A stretch of 64,000 bases of DNA from Shewanella donghaensis (GTDB lineage: Bacteria; Pseudomonadota; Gammaproteobacteria; Enterobacterales; Shewanellaceae). Of this stretch, positions 63,951-64,000 are shown one piece after another. A program made the position numbers and the translations under genes. The notes below the pieces were generated by a model. The model did no database searches. It saw nothing but the letters and a program-made list of their open reading frames with translations, and was not told where the DNA came from. Position 1 is the first letter of the stretch; each line of letters begins with the position of its first letter. The stretch is from the NCBI RefSeq assembly GCF_007567505.1, contig NZ_CP041783.1:3844001-3908000 (forward strand), written 5' to 3'.

Positions 63951-64000
63951 TTTGTGTGTGCTTTCTTATGTTGTCGTTGTGCACTTACGGCATTTACCTT

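Noticed and set aside
1..64000. tRNA, rRNA, insertion sequences, prophage or integrase
   Set aside because: None was seen on reading; there is no transposase-like or integrase-like protein among the coding sequences.

Overview
The window reads as a chromosomal stretch of a facultatively anaerobic, respiration-flexible marine gammaproteobacterium, most likely Shewanella or a close relative. This is inferred from protein content, not from a database search. Pointers are a class II hybrid cluster protein with its reductase (hcp-hcr), a pentaheme nitrite reductase (nrfA), a Tat-exported molybdenum hydroxylase paired with a diheme cytochrome lipoprotein, a TAXI-type TRAP transporter, and several small families I associate with Shewanella/Vibrio (DUF5062, DUF2956, DUF3012, YecH-like). 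The DNA is moderately AT-rich and gene-dense, with many short intrinsic terminators. I see no rRNA, tRNA, CRISPR array, prophage or insertion sequence.

Layout. 1-10 kb: left-truncated winged-helix/STAND ATPase regulator, speG, a small-molecule kinase-like gene, DUF5062, an MscS-type channel, a DUF4345 protein with an arylsulfatase and an outer-membrane barrel, a GNAT gene and a cold-shock/Excalibur fusion. 10-19 kb: M20 amidohydrolase, ppiB, EcsC-family gene, FG-GAP repeat protein, then hcp and hcr behind an FNR-type palindrome. 19-29 kb: three-gene molybdenum hydroxylase/cytochrome operon, gltS, a lone molbindin, an rRNA-methyltransferase-like gene, aroQ, arfB and small conserved genes. 29-39 kb: His-rich protein plus heavy-metal RND adaptor and pump, nrfA behind a very AT-rich 0.8 kb leader, and a BlaI/M56 regulatory pair. 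39-51 kb: TAXI-TRAP transporter, a soluble zinc-binding-domain chemoreceptor, a decayed second blaI that keeps its operators, and a duplicated surface-lipoprotein-like gene followed by a TonB-dependent receptor. 51-64 kb: B12-binding radical SAM protein, a secreted phosphatase-like gene with an aldo/keto reductase, a glycerophosphodiesterase lipoprotein, Mn-dependent pyrophosphatase, a cysteine desulfurase/persulfide-dioxygenase-like/rhodanese triple fusion, a YhcH protein, a patatin-like lipase and a LON-domain protein.

How the genes work together. Nitrogen-oxide respiration and detoxification (nrfA, hcp-hcr) and periplasmic redox chemistry (Mo hydroxylase to diheme cytochrome) are the main metabolic themes, with metal efflux and envelope functions between them. 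The most unusual observations are the triple-domain sulfur-handling fusion at 58486-60789, the Mo hydroxylase operon with its lipoprotein cytochrome, the blaI pseudogene with a 26-bp-spaced operator pair identical in layout to that of the intact locus, and the two separate 15-bp in-frame repeat tracts in the metal-efflux adaptor gene.
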